This document shows, in pieces, positions 1 to 9,595 of a DNA stretch of 64,000 bases. Made by a program: the position numbers and the translations under genes. Below the pieces are notes generated by a model. The model saw only the letters and a list, made by a program, of their open reading frames with translations, did no database searches and was not told the DNA's origin. Each line of letters begins with the position of its first letter. Within the stretch, counting starts at the first letter, position 1. The DNA is taken from assembly GCA_041441465.1 (NCBI GenBank), contig JASDSY010000005.1:171171-235170 (forward strand). The letters are read 5' to 3'. The stretch is from JASDSY01 sp041441465 (GTDB taxonomy: Bacteria > Muiribacteriota > UBA9980).

Positions 1-51
1 ATTCGCATTAACAGGAAGAACATTAATTGTATTTTAGTATAAGGAAAAGCT

Positions 52-2994
52 ATGGCTCAGACAAAAAACAAATATATAATAGTTATTGATGCTAATAATA
101 AAAGGCCATTGACAGCTGCAATGGCCGGACGCCGGAATATTGAATTTAATACGGTTACACATGATAAAATTGCCTCATACCTTATATTTTTAGCTGAGGT
201 TATTGAATATTTCGGAGGCGGCCATGCTTTGTTTTCATGCGATCGGTTCGACGGCAATGAAGAAACCGGCTGTTGGGATTATAAGTGGCGGCTTTACAAT
301 GATGATTTTTCTATATATCGCAATTTTATAAGCAAGCGTCATTTATGGCAGAACCGTTCTGTAGTATGCGAAGATGTCACGAATGTCGTATGCAGCTGCG
401 GAAAATATAAATTGGATTTAAGCTGCGCCGGCGATGACGGATTTTCACAATTGACGCTGACGTTAGACGGCGTTTCTAAAAATGATTCTATGTTCATTAC
501 AAGATTGGCGGAGCGTTTTTTTAATGCGGTAAGAACTGAAGAATCCCAAAGCGAAGTTATTGATGATGTGCCGGAGCAGCGTGCTTCTGAATCTGACTAT
601 AAATGTGCCGATAAAGATGAAGAACTTATTTTTTTCAAGGATATATATGATGCCGCCCAATACGGCGGGCTTAATGCCGTAGAAAAGTATATTAATCAGG
701 GCGTACCGGCAGATCAGAAAAACGCTGATTCAAAAACGCCGTTATTTATTGTTTGCGAGCGGTTTGACGAGCGTTTGGAGATTGCCGGATTTCTTTTATC
801 GCACGGCGCTAATGTCAGGGTGTGCAACGAATACCGTCAATCAGCGCTTTTTGCGGCATCGGAAAAGGGGCATGCCGAAATAGTAAAGCTGCTTTTAAAA
901 AATGGCGCGTCGCCTCAAACTTCCGATCTTACTGGTATGTTTGCTATCCATGCCGCTGCTATGTACGATAGGCCATATGTTATAAAGCTTCTTATCGAAT
1001 CGGGCGCGCCGGTTGATGCAAAGGACGGCGGTAAATATACGGCACTTCATATCGCTACTATGAATAAGAATCTGGATTCCGTAATTATGCTTGTAAATTG
1101 CGGCGCAAGTATAATGAAGAAAAATCCTGACGGGCATACTGCCATCGATATTGCGAAAAATCGTAATTTTAATGAAATAGCGACTTTTTTAGAGGACGCG
1201 CAGAAAAAACACAATAACAATACTTATGACGAAAGGATTCAAACTCCGCTGCCAGGTGATGATGTTGTTCAAGCAAAAAACAATAATCTGAATTCTGAAA
1301 TTCATAAAAAAATATCTGACGCACCGCAATATCATTCTAAAAATACCGTAGAAAAGAAATCAGGTAATGGGCAGAACTGTGCCCAAACTGCCGAAATCGG
1401 TTGCAGCCGAAAAAATTCCGGCAATAATAGTAATTCTAAAATAATTTCTGAGTTGACTTCTGCCGCGGCGCGTTCCGACGAGTTTAAGATAAAGGAGCTG
1501 TTAGATAAAGGCGCCGACATTAATTGCCATGAATGTAACGGCCAGACGCCTCTTATTGCGGTGGTTTCCAAATTAAGCACAAGTTTAAAGGCTTTAAAAT
1601 TATTAATAAATTCCGGCGCGTGTCTGGATGCCGCGGATAATAAAGGAAATACCGCTCTTATTTACGCCGCTGAAAAAAATAATGTCGGCGCGATGAATGA
1701 ATTGACTGACGCCGGATGCGATATGGATATCCGGAATAAAAGCGGTGAAACTGCGCTTTATTTAGCCGCATTTAACGGTTCTTACGAAGCGTGCAGGCAC
1801 CTTTTGAGCGCCGGAGCGAACCTGGAAATAGCCGCTAAATATAAAAGAACGCCGCTTATAGCCGCCGCTGCGAAGGGAGACATAAAAACGGCTCTGCATC
1901 TTATTTATTCAGGCGCCGATATAAACATAATGCCGGATGGAAATTGGAATGCCTTGATGTATGCGGTTTATAATGATAATTATACACTTGCGGAAGAGTT
2001 AATTAATTTTGGCGCTAAAGTTAACTTTCAGGATTGTTCCGGTGAAACGCCAATTATTAAAGCCGCGTCGAAATTAAATGGCGCTATGATTAAATTGCTG
2101 CTCGATGCCGGCGCCGATCCTGAAATTAAGGATATTAAAGGCCGTAATGCAATCGATGCCGCAGTTGAAGCGTCGGCCGGGGAAAGTATAATTAATCTTA
2201 TAGCGTCAAAATGCGGTCAGGAAATATGTGATAAGGTTAAAAAGATGAAATTCAGGCCGGAACGTGTGGAATATGTCGGGCCGCTGGATACTGAACCCCG
2301 CGGTTCGAGTTCTTCCGGTTCGAATTCAGCATCTTCGAGCGCGTCTTCTGGTAATGACCGGATGCCTCCGCTTCCGGAAGGATTCGAGCCGTCGCAGGCT
2401 TTCAGGCGTTTTTATGACAGTTTTTTCGGGAGTGCTTATATGGCCTGGCACGACGGGCTTGATCTTGAATCTATCGATCTTCTTAAAGGCGAGGAACGCG
2501 AACTTGCCGAGAAACTGCTTTTAGAGTACGGCGACCACCGCGCTTCGACAGGATTGGGGCAATTAAAATCGGCGAAATCAGCCGAACTTTTGAAGGAAAA
2601 TTTAAAATCGTCGTCGGCTCAGGAAGTTGTAAACACGGCCGTCGCGTTAAAGAAAATCGAAAATGACGATAAATATTGCGAAAATATAATATATGTCCTG
2701 AAAAAATCAGTAAGTGAATATGACAAACTCGAGGCGGCGATAGCGTTAAGGCATTTTAAGACGCGCGAGTCCATAGCGGCTCTATACGAAGCCGTTTGCG
2801 ATGAACATTATCTGGTAAGATATCACGCGTGCGATTCACTTCTTATATTGTACGGAATGAAAAGCGGCATTTCAGATTATAAGGAAATTTTTCAGAATAT
2901 CATAGGCGGCAAAAACGACGAGCCGGTAACTCCAATCGACAGGCAGCGCTTCAGGCAGGCCGTAATTTTATTAAAAAGCATGTTTGAAAAGTAA
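52..2994 (+). CDS. Large ankyrin-repeat protein with C-terminal HEAT-like repeats
   Basis: This 980-residue protein is probably an intracellular scaffold or binding protein; no catalytic motif is visible. Residues 1-175 match nothing I recognise. Ankyrin repeats occupy about 200-385 and again about 466-740, recognisable by recurring G-x-TPL, A-x-x-G and LL-x-x-GA signatures such as KTPLFIVCE, QSALFAASEKGHAEIVKLLL and GETALYLAAFNGSYEACRHL. The two blocks are split by a polar, Asn/Lys-rich linker, and a Ser-rich linker (about 765-785) leads to helical HEAT/PBS-like repeats at 800-980. No signal peptide or membrane segment is seen. The ATG is preceded by AAGGAAAAGC, a reasonable ribosome site. 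It is transcribed towards the defence operon on the other strand. The fold assignment is firm; function is unknown. Confidence 0.85.
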   Translation: MAQTKNKYIIVIDANNKRPLTAAMAGRRNIEFNTVTHDKIASYLIFLAEVIEYFGGGHALFSCDRFDGNEETGCWDYKWRLYNDDFSIYRNFISKRHLWQNRSVVCEDVTNVVCSCGKYKLDLSCAGDDGFSQLTLTLDGVSKNDSMFITRLAERFFNAVRTEESQSEVIDDVPEQRASESDYKCADKDEELIFFKDIYDAAQYGGLNAVEKYINQGVPADQKNADSKTPLFIVCERFDERLEIAGFLLSHGANVRVCNEYRQSALFAASEKGHAEIVKLLLKNGASPQTSDLTGMFAIHAAAMYDRPYVIKLLIESGAPVDAKDGGKYTALHIATMNKNLDSVIMLVNCGASIMKKNPDGHTAIDIAKNRNFNEIATFLEDAQKKHNNNTYDERIQTPLPGDDVVQAKNNNLNSEIHKKISDAPQYHSKNTVEKKSGNGQNCAQTAEIGCSRKNSGNNSNSKIISELTSAAARSDEFKIKELLDKGADINCHECNGQTPLIAVVSKLSTSLKALKLLINSGACLDAADNKGNTALIYAAEKNNVGAMNELTDAGCDMDIRNKSGETALYLAAFNGSYEACRHLLSAGANLEIAAKYKRTPLIAAAAKGDIKTALHLIYSGADINIMPDGNWNALMYAVYNDNYTLAEELINFGAKVNFQDCSGETPIIKAASKLNGAMIKLLLDAGADPEIKDIKGRNAIDAAVEASAGESIINLIASKCGQEICDKVKKMKFRPERVEYVGPLDTEPRGSSSSGSNSASSSASSGNDRMPPLPEGFEPSQAFRRFYDSFFGSAYMAWHDGLDLESIDLLKGEERELAEKLLLEYGDHRASTGLGQLKSAKSAELLKENLKSSSAQEVVNTAVALKKIENDDKYCENIIYVLKKSVSEYDKLEAAIALRHFKTRESIAALYEAVCDEHYLVRYHACDSLLILYGMKSGISDYKEIFQNIIGGKNDEPVTPIDRQRFRQAVILLKSMFEK

Positions 2995-2999
2995 TATTT

Positions 3000-3422
3000 T
3001 TAGTAATATTTTTGCTCGAAAATATGCTTTTCTATTTCATCTATAAAAAATTGAGCCTTTTCGATCTGTGTTCTGGCATCTTCAGAAGATACAACATAAA
3101 AATCCGTGTAATCTGCATCATGTCGGAAACTTTCAGCATCTAATATTATTCTGGCAAGTTCATTATTTAATATTTTTGTGGCAATGTAATTTTTAATAAA
3201 ATAAGAAATAATTCCTGAATGTTTTTTTGAATCAAATTCATTATATGCTAATAATGCCCTTGCCGCATGAAAAATTGAATAATACGAACAATTTAATGAT
3301 TTTGAATAAATTCCTTTTTCAAATAATAATTTTGATGCATCAAATTCTTCTCTGGCTTTATTTAATCGATATTTTGATAATGCGGAAATTTCTTCAGGCA
3401 GCATATAATTCAATTCCTTCAT
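3000..3422 (-). CDS. HEPN-domain protein (UPF0332-like), partner of MNT
   Basis: This 140-residue all-helical protein belongs to the HEPN family that accompanies minimal nucleotidyltransferases. Family-like features are the SYYSIFHAARALL segment (residues 46-58), KHSGIISYF, and RHDADY near residue 117. The classical RX4HXY RNase motif of the DUF86 type is not visible, so it belongs to the other (UPF0332) branch and nuclease activity should not be assumed. It overlaps the end of the upstream MNT gene by 29 bases, so the two are translated as a unit. In comparable pairs one partner is a toxin or its modifier; that role here is inference from context. Confidence 0.8.
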   Translation of the reverse strand: MKELNYMLPEEISALSKYRLNKAREEFDASKLLFEKGIYSKSLNCSYYSIFHAARALLAYNEFDSKKHSGIISYFIKNYIATKILNNELARIILDAESFRHDADYTDFYVVSSEDARTQIEKAQFFIDEIEKHIFEQKYY

Positions 3423-3747
3423 TTTCTATCTTACGATATAAAAATTGAATGTTTAAATTTTTATAATATTCATTTTCGTTTTCAATTGAAATTGAAGGTA
3501 ATACTGAATATTTAATCGTTAAATCAAGCCTGATAGAAGTTATTAAGTCTTTATATGCTTTTTTATCAATGTTATTTACTAATACCATAATATCGATGTC
3601 AGATTCATTATCATAATTACCTTTTGCGTATGAACCAAATAAAATAATCTTTTTAAGGTTATTTTTAAATAATTCTCTTAATCTTGCTTCAAGTTCAACT
3701 AAAAGTTCTTTTATTTTATTGTCTTTAATGATTATTTCTTTTGTCAT
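3394..3747 (-). CDS. Minimal nucleotidyltransferase (MNT) of a MNT/HEPN pair
   Basis: This 117-residue protein has the nucleotidyltransferase-fold signature GSX10DXD: G38-S39 and D50/D52 in LFGSYAKGNYDNESDIDIM. It is short like other MNT-type antitoxins, with little outside the catalytic core. It is the first gene of a two-gene unit with the HEPN gene, overlapping it by 29 bases, and lies 117 bases after hsdR on the same strand. In characterised systems the MNT partner neutralises HEPN by adding nucleotides to it; I infer the same here. The ATG has only a weak ribosome site (AAAAGGACTGTT), so the exact start is less certain than the fold. Confidence 0.82.
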   Translation of the reverse strand: MTKEIIIKDNKIKELLVELEARLRELFKNNLKKIILFGSYAKGNYDNESDIDIMVLVNNIDKKAYKDLITSIRLDLTIKYSVLPSISIENENEYYKNLNIQFLYRKIENEGIELYAA

Positions 3748-3864
3748 AACAGTCCTTTTGGCTTAATTAAAATTTATTATATCACAATATTATAATTTTT
3801 CATATATTAAAAAAAAATTTTGTATGCCCCCCTGAATATTAGTTCAATTATTTCGTTTTCTGAA

Positions 3865-6183
3865 TTACGCCGCTATTCGTTCATATAGATATTTCTGAAA
3901 AGTAACGAATGTATCGCGAATTTTTTCAACGCCGCCGAGTATTTTAGTCGCATCGTCAATCGCGTGATATTTTAACGTCAAAAGGTCCGGCAGTTTTTCC
4001 TGATCGAGTTCCTCTACGCCGGTTTCAATGTATTTAGCCAGGACAAATTCCAGAAACTCAATTTGCTTATCGTCTAACCCTTCGTAAATTTTTGATTTAG
4101 CTTCGTTAACCCTCAGCTGCCTTGTTATAGGTTTGACTGCGAACGCGACAAATTCAAGTACATCGAATAAATCACTTTTTTCGGCGTTTATTAATTGCTG
4201 TAATATTGTAAATTCATCTTTGCCATAGCCGTTTTCAGAGAGTTTTTCCAGGAATATTTTTCTGGTTTTAGGATGCGACCAGATATTTCGAAGTTCGTCC
4301 TCATTTTTAAAGAAATCCGGTAATGTGCCAAAGAGGTTATGCAAAAATTCTTCGGCTGAAATTGGCGTGCCGTCAGCGCTCCAGAACGAAGTAGAGATCA
4401 TATGCTGTATTTCGCGTTCTTTGCCGTCAGCCAATTTTATCTTTAATTTTCTTTTAGGTTCCAGCGGCGTGCCTGGCGGATCACTTATTACTACCGGCTT
4501 TTTAGGGCCGGCCGGCGGATCCGGATTTTCAGGTTTTCCGCCGGCATCATCAACAGGTTCGCCATCCCATTCAGGATCGGCAAAATATTTATAAGCATCG
4601 ACAAAATCATAAATCGTAAAATAATCTTTACCGTCAAAAAGCCTTGTGCCGCGTCCGACAATCTGTTTAAATTCGATAATATTATTTATGGGGCGCATTA
4701 AAACAATATTTCGTATGTTTCTCGCGTCAACGCCGGTCGAAAGTTTTTGCGATGTAGTGAGAATGGTCGGTATTGTTTTTTCGTTATCACGGAATTCCCG
4801 TAAATACTGTTCGCCGAGTTTTCCGTCGTTAGCGGTTACGCGGACGCAATAATTAGGGTTCGGCGACTGTTTTTGCTGATTAATTAAATCCCTGACTGCA
4901 AGGGCGTGGTCTTGATTGGCGCAAAAGATGATTGTTTTTTCATTCTGGTTAATTTCTTCAAGGATTATTTTTACTCTTTTGCTTTCGCGTTCCTTGATTT
5001 CGATTATGCGATTAAAATCCGCTTCTTCATATATTTTTCCAGCCTCAACTTCGCCTTCGATAACTGTATCGTCAGAAGTATAAACATATTCATCGAGCGT
5101 GGTTTGAACCCGTTTTACTTTGAACGGCGTCAAAAATCCATCGTTAATGCCTTCTTTTAATGAATAAACATAAACAGGCTCGCCGAAATATTTATAAGTA
5201 TCAACGTTATCTTTGCGTTTGGGCGTAGCGGTAAGGCCGAGCTGGACGGCCGGGGAAAAATATTCGAGAATGCCGCGCCAGTTAGATTCGTCATTCGCGC
5301 CGCCGCGGTGACATTCGTCAATTATAATAAAATCAAAAAAATCGGGCGGATAATCGCCGTAATACGGAGTATTGTCAGGGCCGCTCATAAAGGTTTGGAA
5401 AATAGTAAAAAATATATTTCCGTTTTTGGGAATGCTTCCTTTTTTTCGTATTTCGTCTGGAGCGATACGGATAAGGGCGTCTTCCGGAAATGCCGAAAAA
5501 GCGTTAAAAGCCTGATCCGCGAGAATATTCCGGTCCGCTAAAAATAAAATACGCGGCCTTCTGCTGCCGTCGCGTAACAGGTTCCAGCGTGTATGGTAAA
5601 GTTTCCAGGCAATTTGAAACGCGATAAATGTTTTTCCTGTGCCGGTGGCAAGAGTCAGAAGGATACGCTGGTTTTTATCGGCTATTGCGAGCATTACATT
5701 ATTTACGGCTATTTCCTGATAATACCGCGCTGATTTAGTGCCGCCGACTTCTTCAAAAGGAACCTTGTTAAATTTATCGCGCCATTCGTTTTGTGCGGAA
5801 TAAATTTTATTCCAGAGTTCATCCGGGGTCGGAAATTTTTCAACAATGCCTTCGGCGCCGGTTTTCATGCAAATTTCATAGATTTCGAGGCCGTTTGTTG
5901 CATAAGCGTAGTCAAGGCAGAGTTTTTCCGCGTAATTTTTAGCCTGCGCGACTCCTTCTCTGACGCTGATTCCGGCGCTTTTGGCTTCTATAACGGCGAG
6001 TTTGCGGTTATTATAAACCAGAATATAATCCGCTTTTAAAAGATTTGAGCGTTTGCCGCCTGATTGAATTTTTCCGGCGGTAATGTTATATTCTCTTGAA
6101 ATTTTAGAGCCTTCAACAATGCCCCAGCCGGAGTCTTTCAGTTTTGGATCTATATATTCGGCTCTGGTTTCAGCTTCATTCAT
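3865..6183 (-). CDS. hsdR: Type I restriction enzyme R subunit
   Basis: This subunit translocates and cleaves unmodified DNA as part of the HsdR2M2S complex. The order is an N-terminal nuclease domain with the PD-(D/E)xK-like core ADYILVYNNRKLAVIEAKS (about residues 50-68), then an SF2 motor with LATGTGKT (Walker A), DECHRGG (motif II), LTATPKR (motif III) and QIVGRGTRL (motif VI), a Pro/Gly-rich linker near residues 545-575, and a helical C-terminal domain. I start at the ATG at 6183, two bases after the rhuM remnant's stop and behind AAGGAT; a TTG two codons upstream is less likely. At 772 residues it fits the EcoEI-type HsdR size. It appears intact. Confidence 0.93.
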   Translation of the reverse strand: MNEAETRAEYIDPKLKDSGWGIVEGSKISREYNITAGKIQSGGKRSNLLKADYILVYNNRKLAVIEAKSAGISVREGVAQAKNYAEKLCLDYAYATNGLEIYEICMKTGAEGIVEKFPTPDELWNKIYSAQNEWRDKFNKVPFEEVGGTKSARYYQEIAVNNVMLAIADKNQRILLTLATGTGKTFIAFQIAWKLYHTRWNLLRDGSRRPRILFLADRNILADQAFNAFSAFPEDALIRIAPDEIRKKGSIPKNGNIFFTIFQTFMSGPDNTPYYGDYPPDFFDFIIIDECHRGGANDESNWRGILEYFSPAVQLGLTATPKRKDNVDTYKYFGEPVYVYSLKEGINDGFLTPFKVKRVQTTLDEYVYTSDDTVIEGEVEAGKIYEEADFNRIIEIKERESKRVKIILEEINQNEKTIIFCANQDHALAVRDLINQQKQSPNPNYCVRVTANDGKLGEQYLREFRDNEKTIPTILTTSQKLSTGVDARNIRNIVLMRPINNIIEFKQIVGRGTRLFDGKDYFTIYDFVDAYKYFADPEWDGEPVDDAGGKPENPDPPAGPKKPVVISDPPGTPLEPKRKLKIKLADGKEREIQHMISTSFWSADGTPISAEEFLHNLFGTLPDFFKNEDELRNIWSHPKTRKIFLEKLSENGYGKDEFTILQQLINAEKSDLFDVLEFVAFAVKPITRQLRVNEAKSKIYEGLDDKQIEFLEFVLAKYIETGVEELDQEKLPDLLTLKYHAIDDATKILGGVEKIRDTFVTFQKYLYERIAA

Positions 6184-6185
6184 TT

Positions 6186-6633
6186 TCAACTATCCTTATC
6201 GTTTTTTTCAAATTTTTCTATTCTTTTTAAAATTGCGTCAAAATCCGAAACATAGTTTTTGTCCTGCACGATTCGGAAACTCTCATATTCTTTTTCAGCC
6301 AGAGCAAGAGCCACTTCGTGCGAGATTTTGGCCGTTATATGCAGTTATCGAGAATTCCTCGGCAACTGATTTCGGGTTGATTGTTTTTAGTTTAACCTTT
6401 CTGCCGCCTTCAATTTGAACTACCGAGAAATCCTCGGTAGTTGACTTCTCACTTAATTCAAGGGTTTCGTAAATATTTTTGAGGTGAAATGAAATATTGT
6501 CTGACGAACATTCGAACAATGCCGCCATTAATTTTTGTGATAACCATAGGTTTTCATTTTCGAAGCGAACTTCTATCTTTATTTTGCCGTCAGGCGTTTC
6601 GTAAAAAGTTATCTGATTGATGTTTTCGTTCAT
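6186..6633 (-). pseudogene. Decayed rhuM-family gene inside the hsd operon
   Basis: The first 80-100 codons encode a RhuM-like N-terminus (FYETPDGKIKIEVRFENENLWLSQ, with NISFHLKNIYE further on), but the frame closes at 6295. A second frame, overlapping from about 6340 and ending at 6186, encodes the typical RhuM C-terminus (KISHEVALALAEKEYESF and VQDKNYVSDFD). Family members run to about 330-350 residues, so roughly 190 internal residues are missing and the ends are out of frame by one base. The start overlaps the hsdS stop by four bases and the remnant's stop lies two bases before the hsdR ATG, so this was once an in-operon gene. RhuM proteins often sit in type I systems; their role is not settled. 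Sequencing error could explain the frameshift but not the missing middle. Confidence 0.8.
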
Positions 6634-7835
6634 AATTCACCCGCAAAAGCTTTTTGTAAAAGCGATTTTTTCAGTTCAGTGAGAGCGGCGAGTTTTTGAC
6701 TGTAAATTGATTCGAGTTTTTTTGTTTCTTCTGATAAATCGTCAAGCTTAGAGACAATTGAGTGTTGTTCAGAAAGAGGTGGAATAGGAAGACTAGCCTT
6801 TTTAACCAGATCACCACTAATGTTTTTTACAATTGCTCCACTTGCCAATGAAATAAACTGGTTCATTGTAAATGGGGATGCTAATAGATACCAAAAAAAC
6901 TCCGTGTCAATATTTTGGGGCAGTCTTAAAACAAACCATCCATCGTGAATATATCCTTCGGTTTTCATAATATAAGGTTTTCCAAAAGACATTGAATTTG
7001 ATAAAATGAAATCGCCTTCTTTTACATAACGGGATTTTTCAGCACCTTTTTTTGTAATTTTTTCTTTTGTAGTATAGATATATTTATCAATGCCTTTTGT
7101 ATCGCCAATTTTAATCCAATTTACACCATCTGAATCATTTGTAAGATATTTTTCAATTGGTCTAGGAGAACTTCCTCTTTCAACAATGCACACTTCACCA
7201 AGTTTTTTTATTTCCCAGCCTTCACCAGCATTATCAAAAATATTCTGCAAATAAGATTCAAAAATTTCGCGCGCGTTTTTAAGATTTTTTTCGGCGTTTT
7301 CTTTTGCTTTTTCTATAGCGGCAAATGCTTCGTCTAAAATGGCGACGATGCGGCGTTGCTCAGAAAGTGGTGGAAGCGGAATAAAAATTTCTCCAAGTTT
7401 ATTTCTACTTACACGTTTTCTGGTTGTACCTGATGTTTCTTTTTCAATATCATTCAGATATTGAATAGATTGTGAATAATAATTAAAATATTCAGAAATT
7501 AATATTTTAGTATTAAACCTAACAATTGTACAATCAACTGCAGTTATCATTCGTTCACCAGTGTTAGGCAAAATACATGTTCTTCCAACCGGATCTGGTA
7601 ATCTTGAAATTAAACAATCGCCTTCAAATATTTCAGTACACTTTAATTTATTAAAAGTTGTTTCAGATATATAACGAGCTTTTTCAGCCCTGTCTTTAAA
7701 ATAACCTGTGCCAACATTACCGGTTTGAATTAAGCGTATTCCTTCAGATGATTGATCTTTACTTTCTATCCAGTCACCGTCAGCAAATACTTCACATATT
7801 TCATTTAACTTTTTTTTACTCCAATTTTTATTCAT
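6630..7835 (-). CDS. hsdS: Type I restriction-modification specificity subunit
   Basis: HsdS recognises the bipartite DNA target and tethers HsdM and HsdR. The 401 residues show the classic duplicated plan: target-recognition domain 1, a conserved segment PLPPLSEQRRIVAILDEAF followed by a coiled coil, then target-recognition domain 2, and a second conserved PPLSEQHSIVSKLDDL plus coiled coil ending in KAFAGEL. The two recognition halves are unlike each other, as expected for an asymmetric target. It overlaps the end of hsdM by four bases (ATGA arrangement) and the rhuM remnant by four, so expression is coupled through the operon. Confidence 0.93.
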   Translation of the reverse strand: MNKNWSKKKLNEICEVFADGDWIESKDQSSEGIRLIQTGNVGTGYFKDRAEKARYISETTFNKLKCTEIFEGDCLISRLPDPVGRTCILPNTGERMITAVDCTIVRFNTKILISEYFNYYSQSIQYLNDIEKETSGTTRKRVSRNKLGEIFIPLPPLSEQRRIVAILDEAFAAIEKAKENAEKNLKNAREIFESYLQNIFDNAGEGWEIKKLGEVCIVERGSSPRPIEKYLTNDSDGVNWIKIGDTKGIDKYIYTTKEKITKKGAEKSRYVKEGDFILSNSMSFGKPYIMKTEGYIHDGWFVLRLPQNIDTEFFWYLLASPFTMNQFISLASGAIVKNISGDLVKKASLPIPPLSEQHSIVSKLDDLSEETKKLESIYSQKLAALTELKKSLLQKAFAGEL

Positions 7836-9286
7836 ATCATTTTCCTGATTTTCTTCAAGACTTCCATGCTTTCCTTATCCAGAGTTTCAATTTCATTCAA
7901 TATTTCTTCCGGCTCGCGAAGCATTGTTTCATCTTTTTTATTAGGGTTTTTAAGCGATAAATCATAAGTTTTTTTATCGATATCAGCGATATTAACCGAC
8001 CATGAATTTTCTGAATCGGCCTTTGTTTTTTGTAATTTTACAAAATCGGCAAGGTCGTTTTCATTTAATGGATTGGTTTTACCGAGGTTGCGGTCAAGAT
8101 TAAGCTGATAATACCATACTTTTCTCGTTGGTGCGCCTTTTTCAAAAAAGAGGACAATGGTTTTAACGCCGGCGCCAGTAAATGTTCCGCCCGGCAGGTC
8201 AAGGACAGTATGTAAATTGCAGCTTTCTATGAGCATTTTTCGTAATGAGATGGAAGCGTTATCGGTGTTTGAGAGGAATGTGTTTTTAATAACAACACCG
8301 GCCCGGCCGCCTGCTTTTAAAATTTTGATGAAATGCTGAAGAAATAAAAACGCCGTTTCGCCTGTTTTTATGGGAAAATTCTGCTGTACTTCGGAGCGTT
8401 CCTTGCCGCCGAATGGCGGGTTAGCAAGTATAATGTCATAACGGTCTTTTTCCTGAATATCTTCGATATTTTCAGAAAGCGTGTTTGTGTGAACGATATT
8501 CGGCGCTTCGATGCCGTGAAGTATCATATTCATCGTGCCTATTATATACGCGAGCGCCTTTTTTTCCTTGCCGTAAAAAGTGGTTTTTTGAAGAGTTTCA
8601 AATTCTTTGGTGGTAAGATTTTTACTTGCTTTTAAATATTCGAATGCTTCGACTAAAAACCCGGCAGAACCGGCCGCGCCGTCATATATTTTATTTCCGA
8701 TAACCGGAGCCGTAACCTTAACGATAGTTTTAATTAACGGCCGCGGAGTATAATATTCACCGCCGTTTCTGCCGGCATTTCCCATATTTTTAATTTTATC
8801 TTCATAAAGATGAGATAATTCATGTTTTTCATTTTTGGAACGGAAGCGTAATTCATCGATGATATCAATTATTTCGCGCAAATTATGCCCGCTCTGGACT
8901 TTATTTTTCAATTCATTGAAAATTTCGCCTATTTTATATTCAATAGTATTTGAGCTTTCCGCGGAAGTTTTGAATTTTTTAAAATATGGAAAGAGCTTAT
9001 GATCGACAAAATCTTTCAGATCGTCGCCTGTTAACGCTTTATTGTGATCTATTTTACCGTCCTTTGTTTTAGGCGCTGCCCAGATTTCCCATTGATATTG
9101 CTTTTCTATGATTTCCTTATAAAATAATCCCGAAAGATCCGCTTTGATTTTCCGTTCTTTTTCAAGATCGTCAAGATATTTTAAAAATAAAATCCATGAA
9201 GTCTGCTCGATATAATCCAGCTCGCTGCCGCAGCCTGCGTCTTTATGCAATATGTCATCTATGTTTTTAAAAGCCTGTTCAAACAA
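7832..9286 (-). CDS. hsdM: Type I restriction-modification DNA methyltransferase subunit
   Basis: HsdM methylates adenine at the site chosen by HsdS using S-adenosylmethionine. The 484-residue protein has an N-terminal helical HsdM_N domain, GGEYYTPRPL (motif X region), the SAM-binding motif I DGAAGSAGFLVEAF, and the catalytic motif IV NPPFGG typical of N6-adenine enzymes. Translation appears to begin at a TTG codon: the only nearby strong ribosome site, AGAGGAAG, lies six bases before it and the TTG fits the family's N-terminus. It is the first gene of hsdM-hsdS-(rhuM)-hsdR. No truncation is seen. Confidence 0.93.
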   Translation of the reverse strand: MFEQAFKNIDDILHKDAGCGSELDYIEQTSWILFLKYLDDLEKERKIKADLSGLFYKEIIEKQYQWEIWAAPKTKDGKIDHNKALTGDDLKDFVDHKLFPYFKKFKTSAESSNTIEYKIGEIFNELKNKVQSGHNLREIIDIIDELRFRSKNEKHELSHLYEDKIKNMGNAGRNGGEYYTPRPLIKTIVKVTAPVIGNKIYDGAAGSAGFLVEAFEYLKASKNLTTKEFETLQKTTFYGKEKKALAYIIGTMNMILHGIEAPNIVHTNTLSENIEDIQEKDRYDIILANPPFGGKERSEVQQNFPIKTGETAFLFLQHFIKILKAGGRAGVVIKNTFLSNTDNASISLRKMLIESCNLHTVLDLPGGTFTGAGVKTIVLFFEKGAPTRKVWYYQLNLDRNLGKTNPLNENDLADFVKLQKTKADSENSWSVNIADIDKKTYDLSLKNPNKKDETMLREPEEILNEIETLDKESMEVLKKIRKMI

Positions 9287-9536
9287 TTTCTACTTCCTCT
9301 ATTCAGAAAAATATTTTTTTAACTATTATAATACTTTTATGCGTATAAAATCAATAATTTTTTGCCGGCTTTTGGTTATGGAATTTTTATTTTGTATTGC
9401 ATTTTTTATGGCAGCAGTTGAACTATGTTAAGTATTGTTTTAAATACCTATAAAAAGAGCTTTTTATGAAATAATTTTAGTACGTTAAGTTTTTAATGTT
9501 ATTGCCGCGCTGAAAATATAAAATAAGCAGAATAAT

Positions 9537-9577
9537 AAAAAAAGGCAGCTTCGAAAAAATTCGTTACTGCCTTTTAG
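9537..9577 (-). terminator. Intrinsic terminator of the DEAD-box helicase gene
   Basis: Read on the minus strand, AAAGGCAG pairs with CTGCCTTT around an 18-base loop and is followed by TTTTTTTATT. It lies just after the helicase stop codon. The remainder of this spacer (9287-9536) is AT-rich and must hold the hsdM promoter, but I cannot pick one with confidence. Confidence 0.85.
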
Positions 9578-9595
9578 ATTACTAATTTTTATAAA

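Noticed and set aside
6183..6189. TTG start of hsdR two codons upstream of the ATG
   Set aside because: The ATG has better ribosome-site spacing, and the TTG overlaps the stop of the rhuM remnant.
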